A stretch of 64,000 bases of DNA from Malania oleifera (GCF_029873635.1 NC_080421.1:1674001-1738000); one strand, 5' to 3'; positions 23,680 through 36,400 are shown, numbered from the stretch's first letter. The notes: generated by a model not told the origin, from the sequence alone. Numbers and translations are program-made.

Positions 23680-23870
23680 AAAAACTCATGTGGGCCCCAG
23701 ATGGTCTTGTGGGCCCCACACAACTTCGAGACCCAAGTGGGTCTTATGTAACTCCATTAGTCCTCACACGATTTTATGAACCTTACATAACTTCGAGACT
23801 CATATGAACTCCACACGACTTCGGGACTCATGTGGGCCCCACACATTCTTGTGGGCCTCACATAGGATAC
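23680..23870. repeat. Imperfect tandem repeat 'gtgggccccacac...cttcgagac'
   Basis: Phrases GTGGGCCCCA, ACTTCGAGAC (or ACTTCGGGAC) and ACTCATGTG recur at intervals of about 40-60 bp within the outer LTR. Confidence 0.6.
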
Positions 23871-23874
23871 CTAA

Positions 23875-23913
<39 letters not shown>

Positions 23914-24227
23914 CCATATATTTTTACAAATTATGTTTGTCAAACCACTATTTTATGTATGTACTTATTTAAGTGTATAAACAGTGTCTATCATGTTTAT
24001 CTTATGAAATTCCATTTCGACTAGGCCGACCTCCAGGGAGCGACCGAGCCACAATGGTCTCTGAGTACTCGCTAAGATAAGGTCTTTTTTAGGCATCAAA
24101 CATGGAATCAAGGATCCTATAAAAGAGCACTTCTGTATTGATATTAACTTAATGAGCATTTTTATTATTTTATTATTATTATTATTATGCTTTAATCATA
24201 TATATATTTTTGGATCATCACAAACAA

Positions 24228-24954
24228 TGTGCTAATGTCTACAAGGTCCCTACATAATTTTCATTATCAAATAAAAACTTAGGGTTTCAACCCCTTACTA
24301 GAATATGTATATAAAGCTCATATGAAAATTCCAAAATATCCTCATATGATAATAAAATTACATTGCACTAACTTAAACACACTGTATTGTACTGTACTGC
24401 TCATTTGTAAGAAATTTCAAGTGGGTAACTCTCTAAATATGAGCCATAACTCAATACCTCTATTATTTGTTTTTGTACAAGATCCATAGTGATTAAGGGA
24501 CTGCTCAAAACCATATTACCCTCCATCACTAAAACACCAAAGAGTAAAAAATAAATTTAAAAACTATCCAAACACTTATTTCAATCTCATTCCAAAAGCC
24601 AAAATCATTTTCAAATCTTCTAATTTAACTTTTCTTTTATTGTTATATGTCTCTTATCACATTCACTGAAAAAAAAAATATTAGGTTAACTACGTGGCTA
24701 CCAACTACTCCATCTTAGTTGCTACTTTCGTGAGAATTGTATAATTAAGAATTGAGACATAACCTACTTCTATTTAAAATTTGCTTTGAACAACTAATCA
24801 TGATCATGAAATAATGTTGCAATAAAATGTGGTAAAGAACCATATAAATTCTCCTTAGGTCCACGAAGATAGAATATTGAGATTAGAAAAATAATTAGTG
24901 GACCTAAATTCATAGTTGTGGTGGAGCAAGTGTGTTATTAAAATTTATAAAACA
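24228..24954. other. Intergenic; no gene seen
   Basis: AT-rich sequence between two LTR loci with no coding frame or repeat of note. Confidence 0.5.
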
Positions 24955-24959
24955 CAAGT

Positions 24960-25719
24960 TGTAACGACCCGAAGAATAATGGTATTTGAATAATAAAGAG
25001 GGAGAAATATGGAAACGGTAACAGAAGGAGACAGTCGATTTCGTCAACGACATTGCATTTTGAATATAATAACCCAGGGGATTTTCTCATGGCCTTGTCG
25101 ACTAACACAGAGGATTCGTCGACGAGGGTATAAGAGGGTCTCGTCAACGAGGGCAAGTTTCGTCGACGAGAAGATACCGAGAGAGGATTTTTGGAAGTCT
25201 GAAATTCGTCGACGAGTTTTCTACAGGACTTGTCGACGAGGTGACGTGGCTCGTCAATGAATTCCGCAGTATAAATAGTGTTTAACTCGGTTTTCTCGTA
25301 GGAAAATCCACCGAATTCACTCACTCACTCACTCTCTCTCTCTCTCTCTCTCCTACGGCTCCACCTCCTTCTCTCTTCGATTTTGGCCCGGTTAGTTGCC
25401 GGATCGACGATCTGAGGCCACCACAACGCTCCTAACGGTGTTCTCTTCAAGTCTGCTAGGGCGGATCGTTGGTGGGATCGAGTTGAATTTCTTCCCATAA
25501 TCAAGGTAAGGCCTTTTAGTCAAATTTTGGCCTTTTGGAAGTTGTAGGAAATGATGTAGACAAATAAATATTGACATTATGTTCTAGCGAATGTTGTTTT
25601 CAGGGTATTGAGTAGAGAACCTTGCGGGTGTAGGACCCCTTACAAGTAGGGAGATTCTAGCAGAAATCAGGTAAGAGAAATATGCTATGCTAGATTATTC
25701 GAGTATGATTTCAGTATAA

Positions 25720-25751
<32 letters not shown>

Positions 25752-26968
25752 TCTGCCAGAGTACTATTCATAGCAGAGATTTATACAGTTTATTAAGTAT
25801 GATTAATATGTTTTAAAATTATTGTGTGGCTTGAGAATATGAATATAGTACAGAAACATGCTTTACAGTATTTTTCACAGATATGTTTTTACAGATTATA
25901 AAGATAGTGAATATATTTTATAATAATTATAGAATACCATGATTATATAGTTGATATAGATACAATTTACAGTACCATGACATACCATTTTACAATTTAT
26001 TTTAGAAAATACAATTGATACAGATATAGTTTATCACAGTGTCATGGTTTATACAGTTATTACAGAATCATGGTAAAACATATAATTGTATATAGAGTTG
26101 TATTATATATTATCAGACCATGTTGGACCATTACAGTTTACAGAGCACGGTACCATTGCTACATATAGTATATAGAGTGCAACTACCTATTTAGATAATA
26201 CGTGGTATAAAGGTCGGTCGTATAGAGCTCACGAGTGGACAGGCTCCCCATTAGATATGGGTTGAGGAGGGCTGATCAGACTGATGGAGTATAGTGATTT
26301 ATTCCTGGTTGGCCAGTCAGGGTAGATCCCGCCTACAGGCCGCACAACTTTATCATGAGGGGTTAAATCATGACACACAGTTATCCACGAGGAAGTTTTT
26401 AGTTATTACTATGTTTATACAGATTTACAGAGATAGAATATATATATTAAAAGTATTTTGAGTAGAAACCTAAAGTACAGATATGATAAGTAATAGGAAA
26501 AAGGTGATGGTTTATATTACTGGTATTGTATTTACAGATTCAGTGATATATGATTATATAGTAATAGATTTTTACAGTATTATAACTCAATTGCCACACA
26601 TTAGTAATAATATATTTCGTCTTACTGAGTGTTGGCTCATCCCATTACTTTAACATTTTTCAGGTGATCCAGGTAGGCGAGCAGACCAGGCTCGCAGATA
26701 GAGGGGCCTCAGTATTGCCCTGACAGTAGAGTGAGTATTTTTGTATAGCCCTAACCAGTTGAGGGTATTTTTGAAAAACAGTCATATATGTATAATTTGG
26801 GAAATATTTTAGCAGTTTGGCATTATATATAATTATATATGGTTGTGTTCATCTGATTTTCGCTTCTCGCTGCTTAGGTTGATGGTTGAGTTTAATTTAG
26901 TTTGGTATCAGAGCATTATACATGTTATAATATAAAAAAAAAACCTAAGTTAAATAGCAGGTGTTACA
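24960..26968 (+). mobile_element. Solo LTR, family A, 2009 bp
   Basis: Starts TGTAACGACCCG and ends AGGTGTTACA. Flanks CAAGT (24955-24959) and CAAGA (26969-26973) match at four of five, a likely decayed TSD. It repeats the family A order: array (25041-25260), TATAAATAG (25270), CT-rich leader with a CT run (25330-25353), donor (25506), acceptor (TTTTCAG, 25603), donor (CAGGTAAG, 25671), (AT)n, CACGGTACCATT (26147), GGCCGCACAAC block (26338), acceptor (TTTTTCAG, 26663), and a perfect TGGTATCAGAGC at 26903-26914, about 55 bp before the end. Confidence 0.8.
25041..25260 (+). promoter_or_regulatory. Array of eight TCGTCGACGA-like palindromes and TATA box
   Basis: Sites start at 25041, 25095, 25116, 25141, 25160, 25206, 25230 and 25251; the last ends 9 bp before TATAAATAG. 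Compared with the 13090-13276 array one site is missing between 25160 and 25206, consistent with a deletion of about 21 bp, and an extra distal site lies 54 bp upstream, as in the 9021 site of the minus-strand copy. Confidence 0.8.
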
Positions 26969-26973
26969 CAAGA

Positions 26974-27182
26974 AAAGGAAGAAGAAAGAGAGATAATGTT
27001 AGAAATAACTTAAAAAGTTGTTACCACTAAAAAAAACTATTATATTTCACATCAAGAAATAATTTTTTTAAAAAGCTTTTATACAATATAAGTTCATTAA
27101 AAATAATGATAAAATATTATAATCTTACCTCAAAATACTTAAAAACTTTAGAAATAATGCTTAATATCCTTAATTTTTTGAG

Positions 27183-27235
<53 letters not shown>

Positions 27236-28947
27236 TATATTGTATTTCATGATTCTTATTTGCGTCATCGCAAAAAGAGAAAACTATGTTTGTGGATGGT
27301 GTTTCATTCCTTTAAATAAAATCTTAGTTTAATCTTCTTTCAATTGCGTTTATTTGTATTTTATGCAATAAAATTTAAATTTTTATAAATTTAGAAGAAA
27401 TTTTATATAATTTTTTATAACCATTTTTTAAATCCACAAATCCCGAATTCTCAAACTAGTCTATTTTTTGGTAAGTTATAGGAGACTATTTCATTAATAA
27501 AATGGTTTTGACCATATTGACAACTACTTTTGGCATTTTTTCTATTAATGCTATCCATCCAAACAGCCCAATTTATTGAATTTAATTCTCAAACCTTTCT
27601 TTAATAATAATAAATAAATAAATAAATAAATTTATTTCTTTATTCTTTGACTAGCAACCAGCATTGCCATTAGTAAATTAATCTCTCTCCTTTTTGACAA
27701 TTCTCAATATATGTTTTGAGTCTTTGTTCAAACTTTTCATTCTATTTTTTCATTGATTACCAAATTCCCACTAAGCACCTTCATCATTATCCAATTGACA
27801 AATATAAATTATTCCACTAAAAGTGATCAATGCATTCTCAAGTTGATATACACAAGGATATAGAAGAGAAATTATCAGATGCATTCCCAATTTGGCCTCT
27901 CCCATTCCACACATTTCAACAGCCATTGAATCTCATCATATCAATATTCTAATCTCCACTAGTAGGGTTTTAAAGTTTTTAATTTTTTGCTAATTAATCT
28001 AATTAGAAGTGTTAATTATACTTGTTCAATCTAAAAAAAGCCTCGTAAATTGTGAAAAAAGTAAATAAAGTTTACATGCCAATAAAAAATTACGAGATTT
28101 TTAGCTTCTCTTTTACTGCATAATTGGGAAAAAGTGTGATTAAGAAAGGTAAAGTCAAATTTACCATGGAGGAATAAGATTATTGAATTGAATCTAAAGT
28201 TGCAAAAGGAGAAGAATAAGAGGGAAAAAAGAAAAGACAATCGAATCTCCTACTTTTATATATTATGTGTCCAACTTGTTTCGGTTGTCTTTTTGTTGGT
28301 TGATCGGTTCATTGATTTCATCAGACTTTTATACTTTAGGCTTCAATTAGTATATTTGTTCATTTTGAGTTGAAAAATATAAATAACCACACACTATATA
28401 GCTTCGTAAAACATTTGCTGAGTTATGATATTTTGATTCTCGCATGTGCAATGCGCGTTGCATCACTCATTATTTACTTTTTATTATGTGAGAAATTATT
28501 AATGTACTTACAAACCAGATAGATACGTGGCCCTGCATTAAAATCGCATATGAGCGATTAAGCACATCATAGTAATTTAATTAATTAATTAAACCAAGTT
28601 AGCCGAGATGATTAGCTCGTGATACATGCAATATAGATTCATTTTTCAGTACTCAAAATAAGTATATTAAGCGCATCATAGTCATTCATTTAGTGAGTCA
28701 AATGACTCTACAAGTTAAAATGCATGACCCATATCAAATCGGCAACAGTGAGGTGTTCTATTGTTTTATAATATCATATGTTAAAGGTTAATCTTTTCCA
28801 AACCTTATAGCGCTACATGCAGCATATATGCTCATATTTTAGTATACTTAAAAGGTTTAAACTCGAAATTTTACTTGATGATAATAGATCTCAAAATTTT
28901 CAAACTCAATTTCAACATAATTAAATTTGATTTAATTATAAAATAAT

Positions 28948-28986
<39 letters not shown>

Positions 28987-30290
28987 TATGTAATCTTAAA
29001 GATACACATAAAATATATACTATAAAACATTTTTCTAATATAAAATAATAAAAGTTCAAAGCTCAATTTGACTCGTAAGTTGTATTACAAAATTGAACTT
29101 GACTCGTTATTTTAGTCGAGTAGCTCAAGTTTAACTTGAACTCGAGCATTGTCAAGCTTAGTTGAGCTGTGTAGCGACTAGTGTTTATCTACTTGGTGAG
29201 ACAACTTTGCCATTAGAAGTCCACAATATATACCACACAAGGAAAAACTTAGAGAGAATGATTCCTTTATATAAATTTTGATATTTGCTAAAAAAAAATT
29301 GACACGTTAGTACTTGAATCCAGATAAGTGAGAACAAATTAAGCTTTTGTATAGATTGCAATGCCATAGCCTTCGCACTACTTTTGAGTCCAAATACCAA
29401 TATGATATTTTATAATTTGTAACTTTCAGTTGTTTCGTGAACCATTCAGGTGCCTTGTATATAGTGAATCAAAATTTAGTCTTACACGAAGTAAATTGAC
29501 AATTAGTTTAGGGGATTAAAATAAGATCCCTATGATGTGGCATTTAACAAACTTCCTCTTATTAAAACCCCATAATTGTCCAATCTTAATTACAAATATT
29601 TGTTTCAAATTTTAATAACATAAATTTTCAAATTTAGGAGCTACTTTTCTTATTATGGGAATGCTCTCAGAGTTTTGGATTTAGTTAAAATTTTATTTTA
29701 GGCATTATTTTCAAAAATGATATAACACCTAGCAACACGTTGTGGTCATGCACAAATTCATGATTTTATATGAGAGCAATTTGAGAGGTGACGTGTGCAT
29801 GAAACAAGAGGCCCCCCACCTTAAGTCGAACCACTTTTATGGTCTTTGTGACTTGGAGGACATGTGGCTTATAATGAGGGGACCGCCTTAATTATCGGGG
29901 TACACAATTTTACCTCTGAAAAAATAAATATATTTCAATAATGATTATTTGTTTAAATAAAAGCTTCCATAATGAATTACCATAAATGAATTGTCATGTT
30001 AGGCTATTTAAGTCCCAATAACCCATCAATGTCATCAAATTTTAAATTGGGCGCGCGAGGATAAAATTTATCTTTTTAAAGTTATTATTATTATTAGTAG
30101 TTTCATTTTTTGGATTCAATATAATTAGTTCTGTGGATTAAGATGATCGGTTGAGATATTCAATAAATGAGACACCATAAACATGATGAATTTCAAATAT
30201 TTGTGAAAGTTGATAACCATTCATGAAATTTAATCGGTCGAATATTCATGAACTGAAAATTGGGTTGGGGTAATTTAATTAAATGGATAG
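26974..30290. other. Intergenic, AT-rich, microsatellites only
   Basis: Holds (AT)n at about 27184-27232, (AATA)n at 27606-27630 and (AC)n at 28951-28980. No gene, RNA or bounded element recognised; open frames at 28031-28373 and 29185-29400 look random. Confidence 0.5.
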
Positions 30291-30292
30291 AT

Positions 30293-30479
30293 GACACGTG
30301 GCAAGATCAAGCAGCGGGCAGTTGCGGGTTGGAGGCGTTACGGAGGAGATAATTCCCGTGCGTTAGAATTTACGCGCGATTCGTTGGAGAGTCGGGGGTA
30401 TTAGGGAATAATTTGTTTTTGGGTGGGGGAAAGTTATGTGGAGAAGTAGTTGCCGCCGTTGCCGCGGCGTTGTTGGAAG
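30293..30479 (+). promoter_or_regulatory. Upstream region of the O-fucosyltransferase-family gene: G-box and possible uORF
   Basis: GACACGTGGC at about 30293-30302 is a G-box/ABRE-type CACGTG element. An ATG at 30436 opens an 18-codon frame ending TAG at 30487-30489, which would overlap the main ATG (30480) out of frame if the transcript begins upstream of it. The transcription start is unknown. Confidence 0.45.
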
Positions 30480-31182
30480 ATGTTTTTAGAGCGACGCCAC
30501 CCCCTTCCCCCACCTCCACCTGCTCTCTCTCCCTCCACTCCTGAATCCGCCTTCGCCATCGGCGCTGCCCTCCCTTCTCTAGCTATGCTTCCCATTCTAT
30601 CTCTCTCTCCGATTAAGCGGAAGAGGAGGGAGAACGGCGTCCCTGGAGTTCACTTTCTCCTCCGCCGCCGCCGCGACCAGAGCCACCTCCTTCCGGCCCT
30701 CGCGGCCGTTTCCGGCGTCACTCTCTTCGTCTTCGTGTTCATCTTTTTCCTCGCTCCTCCTCCCTCCGCCGACGTCCGCCTCCGTCGCTCCCGCGGTTCG
30801 GTACGTACTTCTTTTAGTTCTTTGCTTTTCTTGTACGCCGCACTCCTCGTTTGGGGTTCTTCGGAATCTTGACGTACGCGTACTTCTCTTTTGCTCAGTT
30901 CAACGACGGAGTTGAGGTTCGGTTGAATTCGGATCCGAATGCCGTGTTTCGCGTTCCTGTACGGATCTTGCATTGCTTGATTATCTGTTTGAATTGTTTG
31001 TTTGATTGGAGTTTTGACTTTGATATATTCTTGTGGATCTTTGTCTTAGTTTCGTGGTTTTAATTTCATTTTTCTGGTTTGAGCTATAGATGAGCGGCGG
31101 ACATTTACTTCGTGATCTCTGGAGTTCGAGGTTATCGAATTGCTACCATGGATGCAGTAGCTCTAGCGACGACTTTATGCGT

Positions 31183-31263
<81 letters not shown>

Positions 31264-34200
31264 GCACGCACAATCTTATTTTTCTTGCAATATTATTTTG
31301 GAGCTTACCTAACCGTGAGGAAAATGAACATCTGTTAAGCCTGTTATAAATTACCAAATAGAATCATTTTCTTTCAGATTGTTTATTGTCTTTATTGTTT
31401 TCTCCTTAATTGTTTTGGAGAAAATTTCCGAGTTATGAACTTATGCTTTGCATCTGCCTAAATCTAAGTTCTCCTGCTGATTTAATGTGAGCCGTGTTAT
31501 AATGTTTGCAGCTGCTAATATGAAGACACATCCAAATCGATACTTGATGATTGCAACCAGCGGAGGCTTAAATCAACAGAGGACGGGGGTAAGTTGAATT
31601 ATTTATTGTATGCTTTTATCAGTTGAAGGTTTGGTATCTTTCATATGGTGGGAACTAATATGCGTTTATACAATTTAGTGGCTGTGTCTGGAATTTGAGG
31701 TTAATATATATGTATATAGAATCTTGTTTATATTTTAGGATCATAAAATGAGGCTAAGTTGCTTAATCTGTACAGTAGTTATTTTTCTTTTTCTTCTTCT
31801 ACTTCTTCATGTTTTTGTTTTTTTTTGCCCTATGAGTAAATCATTGCCAAAAAATGTTTGAATTTTTTAACTGACAAAATGGTATGAGCATTTTTTTTTT
31901 GTTCAAATATGAGTAGAATTATTGGTCCCTGAATGTTTTTAGGATTATGACCAGTGGAACATTATATTGTCCTGCTGACTGGAACTAATTGATGGTAGGC
32001 ATTGTTGTTGTTGTTAATGTTTGTGGGAGTGCAGAAATTTCATTACTTACAATTTTAAGCATGGTGTGTTGTAATACCATATTGCTTTCTTTGTAATGCC
32101 AAGCGATCAATTATTTGGGTGCAGATAACAGACGCTGTTGTTGCAGCATACATTTTGAATGCAACTCTCATTGTTCCAAAGCTCGATCAAAAATCTTTTT
32201 GGAATGATGCAAGGTTTGTGGTTAAACTTATTGATATCATATCTAATTTCTAGTATAAAAGGCATATAATTGTGGATTCATGTTTCATCTGGTGCTTTTT
32301 GCAGCAACTTTGCTGAAATCTTTGATGTTGACTGGTTTATAAAGTTCCTCTCGAAAGATGTTAAAATCATTAAGCAGCTTCCAGTGAAGGCAGGGAAGAC
32401 CTTGACTCCTTACACCATGCGTGTTTCAAGGAAGTGCACCCCAACATGCTATCTTAACCGTGTCTTACCTGTTCTTAAGAAAAAGCATGTGAGTGTTTTT
32501 ATTGCTGACCCAGAACCAACATTCCCACACAAACATTTGGATATTGCAAATTACAAAAAATGCCTTAGGCAGGTAGTGAAAAGGTGATACATGAAGGGAT
32601 TGCGATTATAAGTGTTTGGGATGTTGTGTATGCACGTATGAAGGCCTAACCAAGTGTTGTATTTGGATAATCCTTCATTTTCTTGTTTTTGCACAAAGAA
32701 CAGGTCTTTAATTTCTTATTCTGAAAATCTTAAAACTTTAAGAGTTTTGTTTTTGGTATGTGATGAAAGATACCTACTATTGCTTCATTGAGCTTTTCCT
32801 TTTGTGGGTGCAAAAGCTTATGATTCTATATATTTATTCCGAATTGACATTAGGTGTCTCCTTGTCATGCTGCAGGTTGTTCAACTTACCAAGTTTGATT
32901 ATAGGCTTTCAAATAGGTTGGACCCAGATCTACAAAAGCTGAGATGCAGAGTTAACTACCATGCTTTGAAGTTTACTGATTCTCTTCTTGAAATGGGTAA
33001 AAAGTTGGTTGAAAGGATGAGGATGAAAAGCAAGCATTTCATTGCCCTGCACTTGAGGTAAAGCACGGTGTGTTTGCATGCATTCTTTTTGCCTTACTTT
33101 TAAGCTATTGTTGTTGGTGTTGGTTTTATTATTGTGGCATAAGTTGCAAGTTTCTTTGCTATACTTCGGTATGCACAAATGATTTAGAATAAGCTACTTT
33201 TTTGGAGCATAGTTGTGGTGTTTGAGCGTGCAAGTTTGCATTATTTTTTCGGTGTGATAACTTGGATTTATTGTTTATGGTATTTCCATGGCATTGAGGT
33301 TTGTTTTTCTTTAATTTTATTTTAAATATTTGCACGTGTAAAAAGATTTTCTTGCTTTCCAAAAGAAGAAAGAAGAAATTTGTTTTTCTTGATGTAAACA
33401 AACTTTTAATATCATAGGTTTGACTTGATTTGCTTGCATTTTCTGGTTGTTGTCACAATGGAGTGAAAAAATTTACATAAAAAAAAGAAAGAAAAATTAG
33501 TATGTGTGCAATTATTCTTGTGCTCATGCATATGACATTCTAAAGAATCAGGTTTCATAGTTTTTAATGGTATTCATGAGATACTTTCTGGGCTGCAGTT
33601 TTAATGATTTTTTTTTCTTTATTTAACTAAACATTTCACATTATAGGTTTGAACCTGATATGCTTGCATTCTCCGGGTGCTATTATGGTGGAGGAGATAA
33701 GGAAAGGATGGAACTGGGGGAAATACGGAAGCGGTGGAAAACTTTACATGTGAGGTTTTTTTTGGTATTTTCTAGAAAACAATGCAATTTTAACATTTAA
33801 AGCACTCTGAAATACTGCTATCTTTACAGCATATAAAACAGATCTAAATTTTTTAATTTGGAACCATATGCAGGCACCAAACCCTGACAAGGAACGGAGG
33901 CATGGAAAATGCCCACTCACTCCAGTGGAAGTTGGTCTTATGCTAAGGGCACTGGGTTTTGGCAGTGATGTTCACATATATGTGGCATCAGGTGAGGTGT
34001 ATGGAGGTGAAGAAACATTGGCTTCTCTAAAAGCTCTCTTTCCAAATATTTATTCAAAGGATACTTTAGCGAGCAAGGAGGAACTGGATCCATTTTCATC
34101 ATTTTCTTCTCGCATGGCTGCACTTGACTTCATTGTTTGTGATGAGAGCGATGCTTTTGTCACCAACAATAATGGTAATATGGCTCGAATGTTAGCTGGA

Positions 34201-35097
34201 CGAAGGTACGTACTACCTTGTCTAGTGTGTTTTGGGAAGCATTTTTTAAGGTTGACTTTTTCCATGAAAATATTTACTGGTTGGGTTCATGTTTCAATTA
34301 GAAAAATCCAGATGATTCTAGTTGTTCTACAGGAATCATTTAGCACTTTCTCAGGGAGTATATTTTTAGGTTGGAAGAGAGGTTGAAGTTATCACTTCTC
34401 CTTACACCCCACCACCACAAAAAAAAACGTTTCTCATTTTCTGATCCATAATCGTATTTTGTACTTAACAAGACATCTGGAATGCTTTTACTCTAGTTTC
34501 TGCTATTCATTGTAATTTTTTTTTTGTGTTGTTGCTTCCAAACACACCCTTATTATAATTAATTGCAGTGCATATAGCTCACTTGAACTATTTGCAATTA
34601 GAATTTAGCACATTTTTCCTTATCGCAGAAGATACTTCGGGCACAAACCAACAATCCGTCCAAATGCTAAGAAACTGTATAAGTTATTCATGGACCGAAG
34701 CAACTTGACATGGGAAGTGTTTGCTTCCAGAGTGCGGAATCATCAAATTGGCTTTATGGGGGAGCCAAATGAGGTAAAGCCAGGCAGGGGTGAGTTTCAT
34801 GAGAATCCATCATCGTGTATATGCAAAGACTCCAAGGCTAAGGCTCTTGAAGATTCCAGTCCTCAAAGTCAGGCAACTTTTGACCACAGAAATTGGAAGG
34901 GAAATCATGCGAGAAAGGATGCAGGTGAAGTGAATGATGAGCAGTTCGCTGAGGATGAGCCAGATTGGTCGGATCATGAGGATTATTTGGAGAATGAGAG
35001 TGGGGTTCGAGGGAAAGGGTTGGCCAATGGAACCGATTTAGAGTTGAGCCTTTTTAAAGCCGAGCAACCAGAATTGGAAGAGATCTTCTCGGACTAA
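30480..35097 (+). CDS. O-fucosyltransferase family protein (type II membrane), complete, 10 exons
   Basis: Exons: 30480-30800, 30899-30958, 31090-31180, 31512-31588, 32125-32213, 32305-32488, 32876-33057, 33647-33749, 33874-34205, 34629-35097. All introns are GT-AG and phases agree; 635 codons plus stop. The N-terminus is basic and proline-rich with one membrane segment at residues about 71-91, so a Golgi type II protein is expected. The O-FucT (DUF246/PF10250-type) domain begins near 168: YLMIATSGGLNQQRTG (168-183), HFIALHLRFEPDM (328-340, with the R and E of the GDP-sugar site), then CDESDAFVTNNNGNMA and GHKPTIRPN. The acidic C-terminal tail is non-conserved. An in-frame ATG at 30585 (residue 36) is an alternative start. 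Family membership is clear; acceptor and sugar (fucose or, for some members, rhamnose) cannot be told. Confidence 0.9.
31185..31270. repeat. (CT)n(CA)n compound microsatellite in intron 3
   Basis: Starts a few bases after the donor at 31181 and changes from CT to CA near 31228, then to CGCA. It produces long open frames of Ser-Leu and Thr-His repeats that are not genes. Confidence 0.92.
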
Positions 35098-35540
35098 ACT
35101 AATGATTCCTAAATTTCCCTCGAGATGCTGTACCTAAAACGTTTTTCACCAAATTCTTTCGGTCTTCTGGCTATCTCTCAATGGTTTGGTTCTACGGATG
35201 GCATATGCTTCAACCGAAGGTGCTGAAATGACGGACCACTTTGTATATAAACACTTAGGTAGAGGCAGTTTTTGTAGGCGTACAGCTCAGAATGAAAGAC
35301 TCTGAAGAAAGGGTGCTCCATTCTTGTTTTGATGCTTCTTGTAGATTACCATGTGCTGTGATATGAGGCTGAAAACTGTATGTTTTACATTTTCCTTGGA
35401 GGATTCTTGCTGGAAATCAAAGGCAGTAACTTGTATATAACTTTGAGAGCAGGGGAGAAGGGTGTATAGAGGTTGCTTTTGAACGTTACCTAATATACAA
35501 CTGTGAAAACATCTGTAATATTTGAATAGGTGCAATATAA
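35098..35540 (+). other. 3' UTR of the O-fucosyltransferase-family gene (approximate)
   Basis: Less AT-rich than the DNA that follows; 'gcaatataaagcatt' near 35532 may act as a poly(A) signal. The end is a guess. Confidence 0.4.
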
Positions 35541-35814
35541 AGCATTTCTTTTATTTTTTACTTCTGTGCAATCATTATTTCAGGTTTTCAAAGAATTACA
35601 AAAACAATGCCTTAATCTTTGTAGTTTTCTAACATAATTTATATGGACAATTTATACAATAATAAAATATGTTATCTGTAATTGCAAATTTTAACAAATT
35701 AAAAGATAAAAGTTATATCTTTTTGTAATTTTTTTAGAAAAATAAAAAAAAATTTTGTTTTTCATCTAAGATTAGCATTATATTTTTTGCGACCACTCTC
35801 ATTACATAACATAA

Positions 35815-36400
35815 TAATGCACATGAGGGTGATTCCAAATCTAAACTAGTAGGATATGCAGATGCTGGATATCTATTTGATTTTTATAATACTAAATTTC
35901 AAATTGGATATGTATTTATTTACGGAAAAACTGTTATATCTTAGAAATTAGTAAAACAGCGATTACAATAACACCCTCCAATCAATCTAAATACTAGCTA
36001 TCCATTTAACTTGTAGAGAATGCGTGCGACTCAAATCAATGATTTCTCATATCCAAATAAATTTTAGTCTTCAATCAATTAAGGATATTCCAATAGTTTT
36101 ATATGAAAACAACGCTGCATGTATAGTTCAAGTAAGAGGAGGATAAATAAAGGGTGACAGAATAAAATATATTTCTTCAAAATTTTTCTATACGCATGGA
36201 CTCCAAAAGAATGGTGATATAGATATTCAGCAGATTCGATCAAGTGATAAACTAATAGATTTAATCACCAAAGTTTTGTCTACTACAACATTCAAAAAAT
36301 TGATTAATCTCATCAGAATGAGACATCTTAAAGATTTTAGTGGAAATTAATATATATGAGTTACATCCAAGGGATAGTGTTATGAAAGATGTGTATGTCG
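35815..36400 (+). mobile_element. Ty1-copia RNase H remnant (broken)
   Basis: Frames with stops and shifts read LVGYADAGYL, then FQIGYVF, then a decayed central part and HLKD near the end, typical of the RNase H end of copia polyproteins (normally followed by the 3' LTR). Only this terminal domain is visible and it is interrupted by stops. Confidence 0.65.

Larger units (their letters stand above)
16973..24222 (-). mobile_element. Outer LTR of a three-level nest (minus strand), interrupted
   Basis: On the minus strand it starts TGTGATGATCC (24222) and ends GGTCCTTACA (16973). Landmarks shared with the other LTRs are in minus orientation: TATAAATAG at 18597-18589, a GGGTTGTGTGGTCCGAAG block near 17706, and a degenerate GAGATGATGCTTAGTAAG near 17262. 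Removing the inserted 18805-23568 element and one ATTAT leaves about 2.5 kb, the usual length here. The 5 bp flanks (GATAA and AACAA) do not match, so the boundaries are tentative. Confidence 0.5.

Noticed and set aside
28871-29059. Minus-strand frame with Cys-Val repeats
   Set aside because: It is a translation of the (AC)n microsatellite at 28951-28980.
30650-30973. Minus-strand open frame opposite the first two exons of the O-fucosyltransferase-family gene
   Set aside because: Arg-rich shadow of a GC-rich exon, with no family features.
31090-31338. Open frames 31090-31338 and 31112-31312 as separate proteins
   Set aside because: They read through exon 3 into the CT/CA microsatellite of the intron; the spliced exon 31090-31180 explains the coding signal.
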